From the NCBI GenBank assembly GCA_948567375.1, contig OX419755.1:37763001-37827000 (forward strand): 64,000 bases of DNA. Reading direction: 5' to 3'. The stretch's first letter is position 1, and each line of letters begins with the position of its first letter. This stretch comes from Lunularia cruciata (taxonomy: Eukaryota; Streptophyta; Marchantiopsida; Lunulariales; Lunulariaceae). Positions 46,790 through 59,992 of the stretch are shown here, in pieces. The translations under genes and the position numbers were made by a program. The notes under the pieces are model-generated. The model was not told where the DNA came from and did no database searches. It was given only the letters and a program-made list of their open reading frames with translations.

Positions 46790-47040
46790 TCTTTCTAATC
46801 ATCTTTCTTGGAGTGTAAGACAAAATTTCTATCTACTTGGTAAACAAGCTAAGCTAGTAATTTATTTTGTGTACAAGTTATTCTATCTTTAGAAAGTTCC
46901 CATAATTTCTCACCAAGAAGTTTCTTGGATGCTTCTAGGACATTTTACCAAGAAGCTTCTTAGATGCTTCTAGAACATCCTCAGGATAGTTTTATCTTCT
47001 TTTTTCTATATTTATTTTATTTTATTAACTCATTAGCTTT
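46790..47040 (+). repeat. Repeat D, direct copy
   Basis: It shares ordered blocks with the reverse complement of 4640-4985 (cttggagtg, aagctaagctag, aagcttcttagatgcttcta, a T-rich end and 'ttaactcattag'). Within it, 'aagaagtttcttggatgcttctag' is repeated in near-identical form about 37 bp later. Confidence 0.4.
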
Positions 47041-48847
47041 TTTTAACTCAATATGATTAAAGATCATTGCTCTTATTCTATATTAAATATTTATTAGAAC
47101 TTGCTTTCAATTTTTATTTCAGAGGATAGAGTGTACAACTTAATCTTATGGAGTTATTGGAGGACCTATTTCAGTAAGGAATTTTGTCCTTACTTTCAAG
47201 TAAAATTAGGATTAAATTAGATCAGATTAGTATAGATTTTGTTTTTTGCTTACCATAATAGATAGTATACATACAATGTGAAGTATGGAGTATCATGAGC
47301 ATCATAATCAATAAAAGACAAAGTCTTGATCTGCCGTAGATTTGGTAATACTAATGAGTAGATTTTGATTTATATAGGCATATAACATCATATGAAACAT
47401 ATTTAATATATTTTTTATACCAACAAGTAAATTTTAAATATACATTAAGGCATAATAGAATAGATTTTATTTGTTGATAGTATATAATTTGATTCTAAAA
47501 CCGAGCACATATTATAATCTATAACCATTCTTATGCTAAAATATAGCTTTCATGCCTTGACCACAATGACAATTTTCCAAATTTGGTAATACTAATAATT
47601 TTTAATTATCTTCATCCAAAGTAGCAGTCATTCAGAGTTGCAACAAGATGGAAAAATGGTAGTTGTAAGCTAGGTAAGTCAAGCTTTTGCATTTTTAGGC
47701 ACTTAGATCATTTTCTACATTTCATAAGCTACCTAGTGAAGATGAAGGTATTTCATTAGAAATATTAGATAATTTGGAGTGGATATTGATCAACTATCTA
47801 TATTAGATAGTTAATTAGGCTTGTAGGCATCAAGAAGAGACTATCCTTTGGATGATGCAATAAAAGAGGAAAGATATAAGCTTTGTTTAAAATTTTGTAT
47901 GAGGATTTTCCTTTCTTCAAATTACATATGAATATAAAATTCTCACTAAATGTTGCCTTTGGCCAAGAAATAAGCTTAAACTTCTTCTTTTTCTGATTTT
48001 TCCATTGTAGTGACTTTTGTAAGACCTTTGGTTTCTTGTTGAGCTTTATATTGCCAAAAATAAGTCATGGGATACCATATTGACCTTTATGCAAAAATAG
48101 AATAAACTTAACGTTAAGGAAAAAGGACCTATTTACACTTGATAATTTAGGATGATTATGCTTAGAGTGTAGATTCTCATTTAAGATAGAGGCTTTTAAA
48201 TTTCTATTTATAGAATATAGAATACTGATTCTAAGGGTTCTTGTCAAATTGAATTTTAAATTTTTCTATTTCAAGTAAAATCACAAAGCAAAATTTTCAT
48301 AGTGTCATCTTGACAATCTATTCACAATGGTTTGACCATATATGTCACAACATTACAACATTAAAGTTAGTACTACAATGTTGGAGTGATAGTTTTGGTG
48401 GTCATTTTGTTATTAGTAGTTGCTCATGGACTACTTAGTGGTAGCATGATATGGTATTAGCTTGAATGATTTCACCATTGAGCTACCATTTGCACCATCA
48501 AATAGACCATTAGGTCTGGATTCCTAGCAGCTCTAAACAAGGTAAAACCCCAAAGTGTAGCTCTAGGGAGATCACTTCTTCTATGTTGAGCCTTTGAGCT
48601 CTTGGCTATGGTAGACAAAGGCCGACTAGTGTCAACTTGATTCTTAGCTAGAGTAGGTTGGCTTGATGACGTGAGTAATGCTTATTGGTAGTGTATATTG
48701 AGTGTTGAGTATTCAGATTTGAGACTTAATTTGAATTGTGACTGATTCATTTGATTGATTCATTCTTTGGAGTTGGTTTGTGACTTGTATATGAGTTGTG
48801 ATTCTTTATTGTATGGTGTTGATAATGATATATGTTAAGTAGTGAAT

Positions 48848-48922
<75 letters not shown>

Positions 48923-49172
48923 CAACTTTTCTTCTGCATTCATATCTTCCTTAATTCACTCCATTATAAAATATAAGAAAAACACTCACTACTTCTTGAT
49001 GTCCTTTACATGGATAGAGTATTCACCTTGAAATATTATATCAAGTATATTCTTCTTATTTAGAATATTATGCAAATTTGAGTATTATAGATTTTCTCTT
49101 ATGGTATGCAACTATGGTACTTAGGTTGTAACTTTAGCAAAGGAGAGAAATTTTCATAAAAGGTCTGTCTTG
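47041..49172. other. Unassigned AT-rich sequence with microsatellite
   Basis: No domain was recognised on either strand. It contains the (AT)n tract at 48851-48920. Confidence 0.45.
48851..48920. repeat. (AT)35 microsatellite
   Basis: Seventy uninterrupted bases of alternating AT. The apparent IYIY protein over it is an artefact. Confidence 0.98.
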
Positions 49173-49177
49173 ATTTG

Positions 49178-49911
49178 TGTAATACTCCGAGGACAAGAGA
49201 AGAGGGAAAACACAAATTACACACTCACATTTGGTGCTCCTTTGGAGCACCTTCTCTTTATTATATAGACAAAGAGTATCTACTCCAAGGAAGCTCCACC
49301 ATAGGATTAGGCACACAGATAGGTGACATGTCAGCAAGCTCCACCCTTGGATAACTTACTTGGATGGGTGACATGTTGGTCTAGGTCCTATCTGGTTGGT
49401 CAAACAAGCTTTGACCAGAGAGAATCTTTTAGGGAATCTTGCTGTAGGAGTCTTAGAATCATGTGAGTAAGGTACCATTGGAAAGCTCTCAATGAGACAA
49501 ACCAAGGGGGAGGGAAGGCCAACCTTACCTTTGTTGGAGAGGAATCAGCACATTTTTTAGGCCTAATTCATCCGTTAGGCCTCCAAAATTGCCTTCAAAG
49601 ATTTCAAGCATGTTTTGGTTCCTACTCTATTAGTAGAAGTCCCATTCTGGTGATACCTCTTTCTGATCTGTTTAGTCCATCATGTGTAACATCCTTCCAG
49701 ATGTTATCAAACCAATTCTCACCTTTAAATCATATGTCTAGCTATTGGTTCTAAGGTTCTAAAGTCTATTTTGGTTTCTGCTCTATTAGTAAGAGTACTC
49801 TTTTGGTCATACTTCTATCTGATCTATTTTGACCATCATGTATAACATCATTCTAGATGTTACCAAACCAAATTTCACATCTAGATGATATGGCTAGCTC
49901 TTGGTATTACA
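49178..49911 (+). repeat. Solo LTR-B with target duplication
   Basis: A complete 734-bp LTR, TGTAATACTCCG to GGTATTACA, is flanked by ATTTG at 49173-49177 and 49912-49916. It is close to the copy at 5605-6362 in sequence and has the same internal direct repeats. Confidence 0.88.
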
Positions 49912-49916
49912 ATTTG

Positions 49917-51813
49917 TCTTGATATGGACTCTTTTTTTATTTGCATATGATAACCTCTAGTTCTTGAAGGACTATGGAGAAATTTGAGTGTCAAATTCTA
50001 AGGTTGGAGAATAATATTAAGACTCAACCTCAAGCAACCACTTTAGAAGCATAGTGGATTTTGCATCCATATTGTGTCTTTATTTATTTGATTAATTTAT
50101 AATATCTTAATTTTTGTAGAATTTTTTGGGACTATCTTTCTTTGAAGTGAAATTTTAGTGCTTAGAATTATCACTTTTGATTCAAGATGGAAATGTGGTA
50201 TTTTTTATTCTAACTTAGAAATTAATTCCTTCTTATTTGAATGATGTTAGTATATATAAAATACTGAGCATCCAACTTGAGAGCTAGAAGGTCAAGCTCA
50301 ATCCCAACAAATAGAAATAGTAGCATATGAGAAAAATAAATTTATATCTATTTCTTAAGAAAAAATACTTGATTTGAAGCTAGTTATAAGCTTATTTTGT
50401 GTTAGTGAGGATATATTTTGTTATTGTGAGAATTGTTTTTGATCCACCAACATATAAGATGTTTCTTATAAAGTATAATTTTTTAAGTTAATTAGAAAAG
50501 CATTTTAATATCTTAATTGAAGCATTAAGTAGAGAATTATAAGGTGTTTTGTGTCCCCAACTAGTTCTTTTTAAGAATTCAACAAACATTCAGATCCAAA
50601 TGTTAAGTCATCAATGTAGCAAGAGCACCATAAGATCACCTTGCAAAGTTGAAACTAAAGGTCTAGAAAAAAACTAGACTTTTTAGTTCTACAACAATCT
50701 TATGCAGATTCAAAAGATCATGAACAAGAAGCACTAAATTGTATCATACATAGGTTTAAGCCTTATATAGATATGGAGGTAATCATTAGGAATAAGTAAG
50801 AGATTCTTGTATAAATATGAAGATAGTCACCATGGAACATAAATGACTAGAAGAAGCTATAAAAATAGGTTAGAGATTTTACTTCCTTAGCTATTCAACA
50901 CTTGGATTTCCATGGCATCCACAATTCATACAAGCTTATTGTGCAAAAGTGAATGAAGTTACTCTTATGGAGATTTTATTAATCTAAAGCATCTTGCTTG
51001 TTTCACTTCATGAGGAATTACTATTTCAATATAGGAAATGCTTATATTATACAAACTTGAGCACTATATTATATTTTCCTTAAATTATATGAAATAAACT
51101 CAAAAAATTTCAAATTCTTGGTTGCATCTTTGCATTATAATATCATTCTAGTATTACCTTGGCTTGAATATCATGTTGCTTAAGTTGATTAGACAAAAGA
51201 ATAAATTCAAGTGACTACACAAGATAAAAAATCTACATTTGGGATATTGTACTTGGGTATAGATATCATTTAATACAATACTTGATTGGTAAAATAATAA
51301 CATTGGTTTCAAAAATATAAAGTAGACTATGAAGGAAGAGATAATCATTTTTGTAGTTTGATGAGACCAATAATAGAAGTTGATCAAGTGGAGATCAATG
51401 CATCAAATTCAGAGCTAGTGAACAAGATTCATCAAGATTTTCTTGACTAGTTACTTAGGAGTTTATATTCATATGTAAGAATGCAATATGAATTTAAGTT
51501 TCTCTCTAGTAATATGCTCATAGTAGAACATCTATTTCTTATCTTTGAATGAATTGGAAAAACATTGAAAGATCTTGATGCATTCAAAGTCTACTTTATC
51601 TAGCATAATACATCACCTTGAGGAGCACATGTATGTTTTATTCCAAAAAAAGATAGTATTATTTTGTTATTTTACTAGATTTTATGGATTGAAAATTAAC
51701 TAATGAAGAATCTTAATATTTGGCATTGGATAGATGTTGAATAGATATTTATACTTTACATTGAATTTGTTGGATCAATTAATTAGAGTTAAGCTCTTTA
51801 CTAGTTAGATTTG
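49917..51813. other. Unassigned AT-rich sequence
   Basis: No gene was recognised. Short coding-like lysine-rich pieces hint at decayed element sequence. Confidence 0.4.
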
Positions 51814-52460
51814 TGTGTTGGCTTATCTCTCAATCAAAAGAACAATGAATGGCTATTAAGGTAGCATACCATAGACTGAGAAGGCATGGAACCAAACTTC
51901 ATAACACTCCTCCAAAGCTAAAAATATGAGACACCTTAAAAATTAAGATATTACTCAATAGGGAACTTAATGATAGAGTTAGTTGCAAAATAAATGATAT
52001 GAGTAGTACCACCTAATCCTCTATTCATATACTTGTGACACTCTTTTATAAAAAAGTTGCTAAATACTGAATTAATTAGAATATTTTGTTTGAATTCAAA
52101 AGTATAAGAATATTCCAAACTCATGGGAAAAAATTTCCATAAGCATTTGATATTATTATATCAAACAACTATATCAAGGAATTTTTCATGTTGGCTATCT
52201 TTGACTATAGGAAAATCTATATGTGTAACCAAGAGTTCTCAACTCTTTCCTCAAAGTCAAATATCTACAAATAAATAGACTTAATAACTAAATTCAAATG
52301 ATTATTTCTTATTCTTTCAAACTCCTCTAAAATAGTATCATCTTTATTTTGGCTATGAGTAACTATAGCTAAACTCTATAGAAACAATATCTTTCAATAC
52401 CTCACAATACCAAAATAGATACTCCAATAGAGCACTCGTGCACCACCAATGGGTGTTACA
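51814..52460 (-). repeat. LTR-A copy, reverse orientation, old
   Basis: A 647-bp diverged copy from TGTGTTGG to GGGTGTTACA. It keeps blocks such as 'atggctattaaggtagc', 'tactcctccaa'-like and 'gagttctcaactctttcctc'. No target duplication was seen. Confidence 0.75.
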
Positions 52461-55400
52461 ACTCTTTGAAGTGAGTATTATTAGATACACATCTCACCAA
52501 TATAGATGTCTAAGATAACTTTTTGCACAGGGTATTGACACTTTGAGTTAGATGGTCTTCCCTTTTGATCTCATTAATGCTACCACAATGTTCATTGATA
52601 AAATTTTATGCATTAGGGACTTAATTGATTTCTATATTTGTATCTTTTGGTATTTTCCAATGATATAAAGAACCATGGAAAAAAGGAGAATATAGAGGCA
52701 AAGTATTTCAAGTCTTAAGTAAAAGTTATTTTATAAATAAAAAGATAATATGAATTTTGGAAAGAAAAAGTTGTCTACAACCTTTAGTAGTTGGTCAAAT
52801 GAAGCTTTGAAAAGAGGAAAATGATGGAAGATACGGACAAAGATTTTAGTAGTATTTACTCTAGAATTAGAGATTACTCTAGGCCTTTTTATATAGAATG
52901 TCAATTTATATAAAACTACTTCTTGCTAATTTTAGTCATTCACTTCCTAACCAGGTTATTCAATCTTAAGGAAGGTTCCTCAACACCTTCTAGCCCAAGT
53001 CTAGAAAAGGGTCCCAAAGTATTTGCCTAAACTACTCATCTATAGAAGGTAACATACATCACTAACACACTTTTAAATCTATCCAAAATAAAAATATATA
53101 CTTCTTTCTTAATATATACTAATAATATCCCATTTTATACACTGTATACTTGGCTTTATATGCTTCTTATATCCTTTTTCTAAAGAAGTAATTTGCCACC
53201 ATCACTCCATTCACTTCTAAACTCCAAAGAAAGAACAATAAGTCCAAAATCCACTATTCCATACTCCTCAAACTCTATAAATTTATAAGTACAACAATAT
53301 TACAAGCAAATTAAAATCTTGAGCCCATAATGCAAAAAAATTATATTGGAAATAATTTATATTATAAAATATCACCATAATACTATACAATTATAATAAA
53401 TCTTATAGTTTCTAATACCAATATAATTTTAATAAATTTTTGTTGCTTTCTATGCAAGCTCTTTTCTTATGCATTGTTGGAATCAGCATAAAAAGTGAAA
53501 TACTATCATCCAAAAGCACAATTTTGTTGATATTTTTAGTTCTTCTCCACTTCAAACACTTACCACCTTAGCTTAATGCTAGAATATGGTATAATACCAT
53601 TTTTTATTAATGTGCAATTAGCATGAGAATTCAAGAGACAAAATATTGTTAAATTTTGATCAATTTTCAAGGCAATTATGGAGATAATTGGAGAAAAATT
53701 GTTTTAATCACCTATACAAAAGATGTTGAGATATTGATGGCCATAGGTAAAGTGCATGGGTCTTGAGAGAAATTTAGAAATTTAGATTTTATGAAGGTCC
53801 TAGATATATTTAGATTGTCCTAGATATATTTTACTTCTACTAAGCATAGGGAATATTTAAGAATATGAAAAATGCTATTTAGAATTCATTCCTTCATCTT
53901 ACATTCCATACAACTCCAAAGTCTAGAAAACCTTAAATCATTAAAATAACACTTGTAAGCAGTTTTTCTTATTTTGCCTTAATAGTTAGTCTCAAATAAC
54001 TTCATGTATAATTTTCTTAGACTATAAAACACCCATACTCAATAAAAGGTACTCACTCTTTCAAGCTTTTCTAATATTACAATATCCTGATTTTAGCTAT
54101 GGCTAAAATTTTTGAAGCATGATTGGCTTATAAAACGTTTATAAAATATATATTTGTAACTTCTTGTAGCACAACCCTAATGATAAAGTTAAATGCATCG
54201 GCATGCAAATTATGTGAAAAGATATTACTATCTTGGATATTTTACTAATATGAATAATTTAATAGAAGGTTATATTCTTTGTATCATAAATCTTTTCTAT
54301 CAATTAACACACTTATTAGAAACATCACTTACCTATTACTTTCAAAGATAAGAAATATCAATGACCAAAAATAAATTTTGGTCAAGTATATAAAAGCTAT
54401 ATGAGAAAAATTTGAGCTTCATTAAGAGATCTTGCTATCTTCTTTGTAGTCATTTGTTATATGAGGTCATACTTACCTTTAGAGTAAAAAATATCTTTTT
54501 TGAATCATAAAACAAGATTGCCACTATTGATTTCTCACTGTTGCTATAATTATGATAATAAAAGACAACAAAGAGCAATTTAGGCTAGGTTTGGAATAAT
54601 TTAATGCACTTGCTTCATAATTGTATCAAGAAATGGTTTTATTAATATGGAGACTTTTCTAGCATGAGTAAAATGAGCTATGTTTGGAAATACAATGTAC
54701 TTGCTCAATAATTGTATTAAGAAAAGTTTTGTTTTATTTGAAGAAATTTTAGCACAAGAGATATTTTCATGGTATGAAAATGATAATTTACTTGCTAAAA
54801 ACACACCAAGATTCTAAAACATTCCTTATATTCTATTTCACCTTCAAGACTAGAATATTCATCATGATTTAAATAATTCTCATCTTGTACTTAAGTTGGA
54901 TTCAATTATTGACATGTAATTTGGATTTTGCAACTTATCTTCAATAAAATTTATCTTTCCACTTACACATGGATATAGTATTCACTTTCTTGAACCCATA
55001 TTTCTTGATACCTACATCCTAACATCTTTATTCTTTATTTTATAAACTTCCTCATTAACACAACAGTCTTCTTTCTTCTTACATCCTCTACTTTATGCTA
55101 AACTAAGCATATTGTGCAATTTTTCTCTTTCATTTTGATTCTTGTTGGAGTTGGTACCCTTGAAACTTACATTTAAACTTTCTATATCATTGAAACTAAT
55201 ATTTGCAAATCTTTGTATTATAGTGCATGTATGCCTAGTTGTTTTCAAAGAGGGTTTAAGTTTCAAGGTATTTTCTTCTATAATTAAAAAAATAAAATAT
55301 TTTATTTTATTCAGTTCTCATGGAGATATCTTTTATAAATACTAGGTATGCCACTCTGCATGTTAACCTTCCCATTTGATCAAGATTTTTTTAAATGATT

Positions 55401-56559
55401 CTAAGATGAAATGTTTTAATTTTACCAACTAAGGTGAATTTATTTGCAAATGTAAGATTTTTTATAGTTTTTGGTTATATGGAAGATTCCTCTTCTTAAG
55501 AAGATTTTATATGCTATTTTTTCCTAATATCCTTGTTTTATGCTACTATTACACACGTTTCTTTGTAATCTTTGTGCAATTATGCATGCATCACTCAACC
55601 TATGAAAAAACCTACTTAGCTTGCAGATATCTATGGAGATGCTATATTCAAAAACATTTTCTTACTAAAGTCAATTTAGGTACTTTTGAACTCAAACTGT
55701 TTGCAAATTTCTCCCTAATGTTGGGATTTGTTGCTTGGCAACAAGAACATTAAGCCAAGATTGTGCAAAATAATTGTTCTTTTTGAGAGGGAATTTATTT
55801 CCCAACCTTTCCATAATATTTTGAGTAGCTATACTAAATTTTTTGTTGGAGGGACATACAATCTCTAGAAAGTTACTCTAGTGGTCATATTTTAATTTTA
55901 TGCAAGAAAGAAAGAAATAATAATGGTTAAAATAGAGAGAATAACAAATATGGAATTAACAAGTGAATATAAATAGAGGACAAAAAAATAACCAAAGGAG
56001 AAAGAGAAGGAAATTTGAGAATATGGCCTTGTTCTAACAAGGGTTAAGTTAACCATTTGGAAGGCTTGTCACTATCTAACTAAATTTTAACGTTTGTAAA
56101 TTTAGGAGTCTTAATATAGGTCCGTTATAGGTAGCTTATGGATATAATACTACAAATTTGACTTTCTATTTGTATGCTTTGGATTCTTTGTGAGCTGTAA
56201 TGATCTTTATGAGCTAAGACTCCAATGACTTCATTAAATTAAGCTATGGAATTTATCTTTTAAAACCCAACTAAGAGCATTGTTTGACTATCGATTAGAT
56301 CCCAAAGGAAACAGTTTTTAAGCACTATACACTCAGAAAATTTTAGATGGGAATTACACACTTTATCTACTATAATCAACATAGTGATTAAACTCCATTA
56401 GAATAGAAATAACCAATAAGTCTCCTTAACAATTCAAAATTTACCACTCTTTACTCACCCATCTTGAGCTCCATAGGCTTACCCAAATTTAGGTGAATTT
56501 TAGTTAAGTAATTTTATACACTCTACTTTATAAATTTCTAACTACTTAGACTGCTAGAC
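52461..56559. other. Unassigned, very AT-rich, no gene seen
   Basis: About four kilobases of strongly AT-rich sequence with only short frames. No domain, LTR or RNA gene was recognised. Old transposon remains are likely. Confidence 0.4.
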
Positions 56560-57200
56560 TTTCAATCGCTTTTTGGATGAAACTTGCCAACTACCTCATG
56601 CAAGTATATGCCTAAGTATACTCCTTTTAACCATCCTCTAGACTCTTACGGGCTTTAGCTTATCAATCAACCCTCCAGAACTTTTGTTCTTGAAAAAAAA
56701 GAGTAACTTCATAAACTCTACATATATCTCTTTATCTAAAATTTAAAATACTTGAGTATATTTCTCTTTACTTTTCCTTCAGACTTCTACAAGCTTTACC
56801 TTATCAATCCACACTCCGTAATAAAGTTTCCTGAAATACATATAAGCTATACCAACTCTCTTTAGCCTTTAGTAAAAACTCTTTCACACTCTTGAGATGG
56901 TCAATCGACAGTTATAGTTCTACCTCACCCATGTGATTGGGAAGAACTCTAAAATGTTCAATCTCTGTACTTAACTCTTAAAAAAAATAAAATCAAAACA
57001 ATAAAAAACATAATCAGAAAAATATAATCTCCGGGGCCACCAAATCCAAAACAAGCACATCGAAGGTACAACAATACGATTAGCATTAGAACTTATTGGT
57101 CTTAAAACCACTTCTCCCTAACTCCAAGAAGAACTCCACCAAAAGGTACTCTAATGTTACCAGTATTGAAACTTCTCCATCCTACACCATCTCCAAATAT
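56560..57200 (-). pseudogene. Remnant similar to the gag-type region at 17 kb
   Basis: The text 'aactacctcatgcaagtatatgcct' and, further on, 'gttctacctca' and 'gaagaactccacca' follow in the same order as in 17220-17360. This points to a second, more decayed copy of that minus-strand gag-type region. Nothing is open. Confidence 0.4.
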
Positions 57201-59211
57201 ATAAACATCCCTAAGAAAAGATATAGAAATGCACTAAACAAGTTCTACCACTGAAATAACATTTATAGATCAAAGAGCATACGATGATGTAGTTTTGAAT
57301 CATTATCTGTCATCTCAATCTCAAATATGGGTTCTATGTAAAATCTTAATCCTCATTCTTTCTGAATTGACAATACTAACTTATTAATTGAAGGCAAATA
57401 TGCTTTCAGAACATCTTGTACTTTGTTCAAGTTTCATTTAGTAATGAGGTACGTGCATATATTTTTTTAAGTCATTTGGATTCCCTTTATTTCTATATTT
57501 AAGCAAGAAATAGTTATAGAAAGAACTAAAAGCTAAGAGCACTGTACACGACTATGTAGGTTGCCCATATGAAGGTTATAACCTTGCTGCTCATTGATAC
57601 ACCACATAAATCACCGAAATGCAATATATAATCCAAAGTATGGAACTCGAAAGAAATCGAGAGGATCATTCAAGGCTACTTTAGAAAATACCAACCGTCC
57701 ATAAGTCAGCCCCCAAAACCGACTAGGGCTTGTGAACTTGGCGGACTCAGCTTGGATTTTTGGGTTTCTTTCATACTCAGGATTAGGTTTCACCTTTTCC
57801 AGTCATATTATAATACAATACTTCAATGCTGTTGTTCAGTAAGGGGTCAGTTCTATAAACTCCGGTGCGTTAGAATTCTGCAGGAAGTTCCCGCTGTTTA
57901 GGCACGTCCGCTGTGATTAAGAGAATGCATAATTCTGAAGCGTGTCAGAGCAGTCGTAGAGTTTGTATAACAATCGTAAGAACTGTCTCTAGATTTCACT
58001 CGAGAGTTCACTTGAGAACGTGTCACTTCAGTCCAAGCTGACCTTTTGGAGCTTTTCTCTCGAATCCTCATCTTTGAACGTTTACAGTTGTTATGTTTAC
58101 TTATCCTGGCGAGCTATCTACGAGCTCTCGCTTCTTTTCTTCAATCCCTCTCTGGAAGCGTCTTACTTGTCTTTTGGTCCAGTTATCGACCAACTATCCG
58201 CGGGAAATCTTTCCTTAGTTCGTCATCCAGCCATGTAATCACTAGTCGGTCTGACCAAACTCTAGTTTGCTTTCCAGAATTCAGATTTCATTTCGACGTT
58301 GTAAGTAGAACTTCCTCTATTCTATATCTAAGATATCCTAGATGACTTACTTCCGAGAATGGCCCAGCTTGATAGACAATCACATTCTAATCCAGATTGT
58401 TCCGCGTGCAGGGCAGAAGTTCTGACTGGCAAAAGGTACTGGGAGTTGTGACACTTACTTCGAAAGATCCCGTAAAAAGCTTCAAAGGTCGCTCACAACC
58501 CTACAGATCTTAGCGTCCATTAAATATTTCCACACCGAAACAGTTTCAAAAAGTAAGAACTCGAAAAGAAAATGATACGAATGAAAACACATCGTCATCC
58601 CGACCATTCGGAGTTGGTTATGCAAGGAATCAAATAGAGGGCATTCACTCAGATACCAAACCGACATACAAGAGCTCGGGTGATTCTATCTTCAGTCAGC
58701 GAGTATACTCAAACGTTGAGCGACGGGCACAAATACGGCCCTTTTACAGCGAATGAGATTAGTAGCAACAAAGAATATGTGTAATCGACATTGAGATTGT
58801 TTCCGAGGCGCTCCCAGTGCCAGCCTTCAAGGCTGAGGCTCCCAATCCCAGTACCTTCAAGGTTCCCAGTCCCAGAGGATGCCAAAAGGGAGCAAAGACG
58901 TGGTTCTCATCCTTGAGGTCATGTTAGCGTTTAAGTGGTTTATCCCCCTAGAGTAATAATGCCAAGCCAAAATTATGCTTCCATGATGAGTGGTGTTGTA
59001 TAAACAATCTTAGCATTGAAGTGAAGCTAGTGATCAACATGAACTGCATTGCATCTCTTCATTTTCTCTACCAACACGAAAGAGCCTTTACGCAGATTGG
59101 AAATGTCATAAGAAAAAAGATAGCATGAAGAGGTACGAAGAATTTTGCAGACATGATTTCTTTTCCCATCATTTACGTTGGCACAACTGATTAGGCTAGT
59201 CTGATTGTGTT
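57201..59211. other. Intergenic, entering the kinase island
   Basis: From about 57550 the sequence becomes less AT-rich and non-repetitive. Two overlapping plus-strand frames at 58020-58345 have no recognised domain and are not called. Near 58815-58880 'ccttcaagg' and 'cccagt' recur several times. Confidence 0.4.

Positions 59212-59286
<75 letters not shown>
59212..59286. repeat. Compound (AC)n(AG)n microsatellite
   Basis: (AC) from 59212 to 59226 continues directly as (AG) to 59286, about 30 AG units. It lies about 0.7 kb downstream of the kinase stop codon. Confidence 0.97.
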
Positions 59287-59287
<1 letters not shown>

Positions 59288-59992
59288 GCACTGCGGAAAC
59301 CTACACGAAATCGTCATCAAAAAGGCTGTTGCATGTGCTGCTTCAAAATTACGCGCCTCTTTAAGGCAGAAATAATGTTTGAAGAATCGAAAAAAAATGA
59401 ATGGAATTGGAACTTTAGCCTATCGAGTTATGTTTTCTAGTCCCTCAACAAAACAGGTTCTGCTGCTAACCGAAGAAGTAACTCCAGATGAGGCCGCGAC
59501 ATCCGGCCCTTGAATGGATATCAACCTGGTGAGAACAAAGATAATCTGGGGTGGATGTGCAGTCCTAAATAAATCGTAGAAGCTCCAAGAACTTGGACCG
59601 AATACAATGCTTCAAAGTTCGAAACTCTTTACAATCAGGAACGTTCGCTCGAAGCCCTGGTTTTATTAAGGGGGCCCGATGGGCTGTGATGTCGGTAGTC
59701 AGAATGCCATCTTCAAAACTCATCAAGAGAGATGAGAAAGTTGACCAATTGAAGTCATTTGTGCAGACAGCCCTTCCCGTCGTCGTAATTCCTACGTAAG
59801 AAACAGTTTCCCTTGGTTGTCTCAAGCGAGACACCATCTGGAGACGAGTCCACAGCACTTCATGGACGAATAATCTTCACAAGAAAACTCGAAGACAGCA
59901 CCGATGATAAATCGACTCCTCAAGTACTTCGTTCAGCACGGGACGGGAAGGGCATGTTAACGTAGGAGCGCTGGATGACAGACTGAGCGAGC

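Noticed and set aside
48846-49031. ORF with repeated IYIY
   Set aside because: It is produced by the (AT)35 tract.
58020-58345. Two overlapping plus-strand ORFs
   Set aside because: They compete for the same bases, and neither shows a domain, splice context or convincing composition.
59207-59440. Plus-strand ORF rich in RERE
   Set aside because: It is the translation of the (AG)n microsatellite; no coding signal remains outside the repeat.
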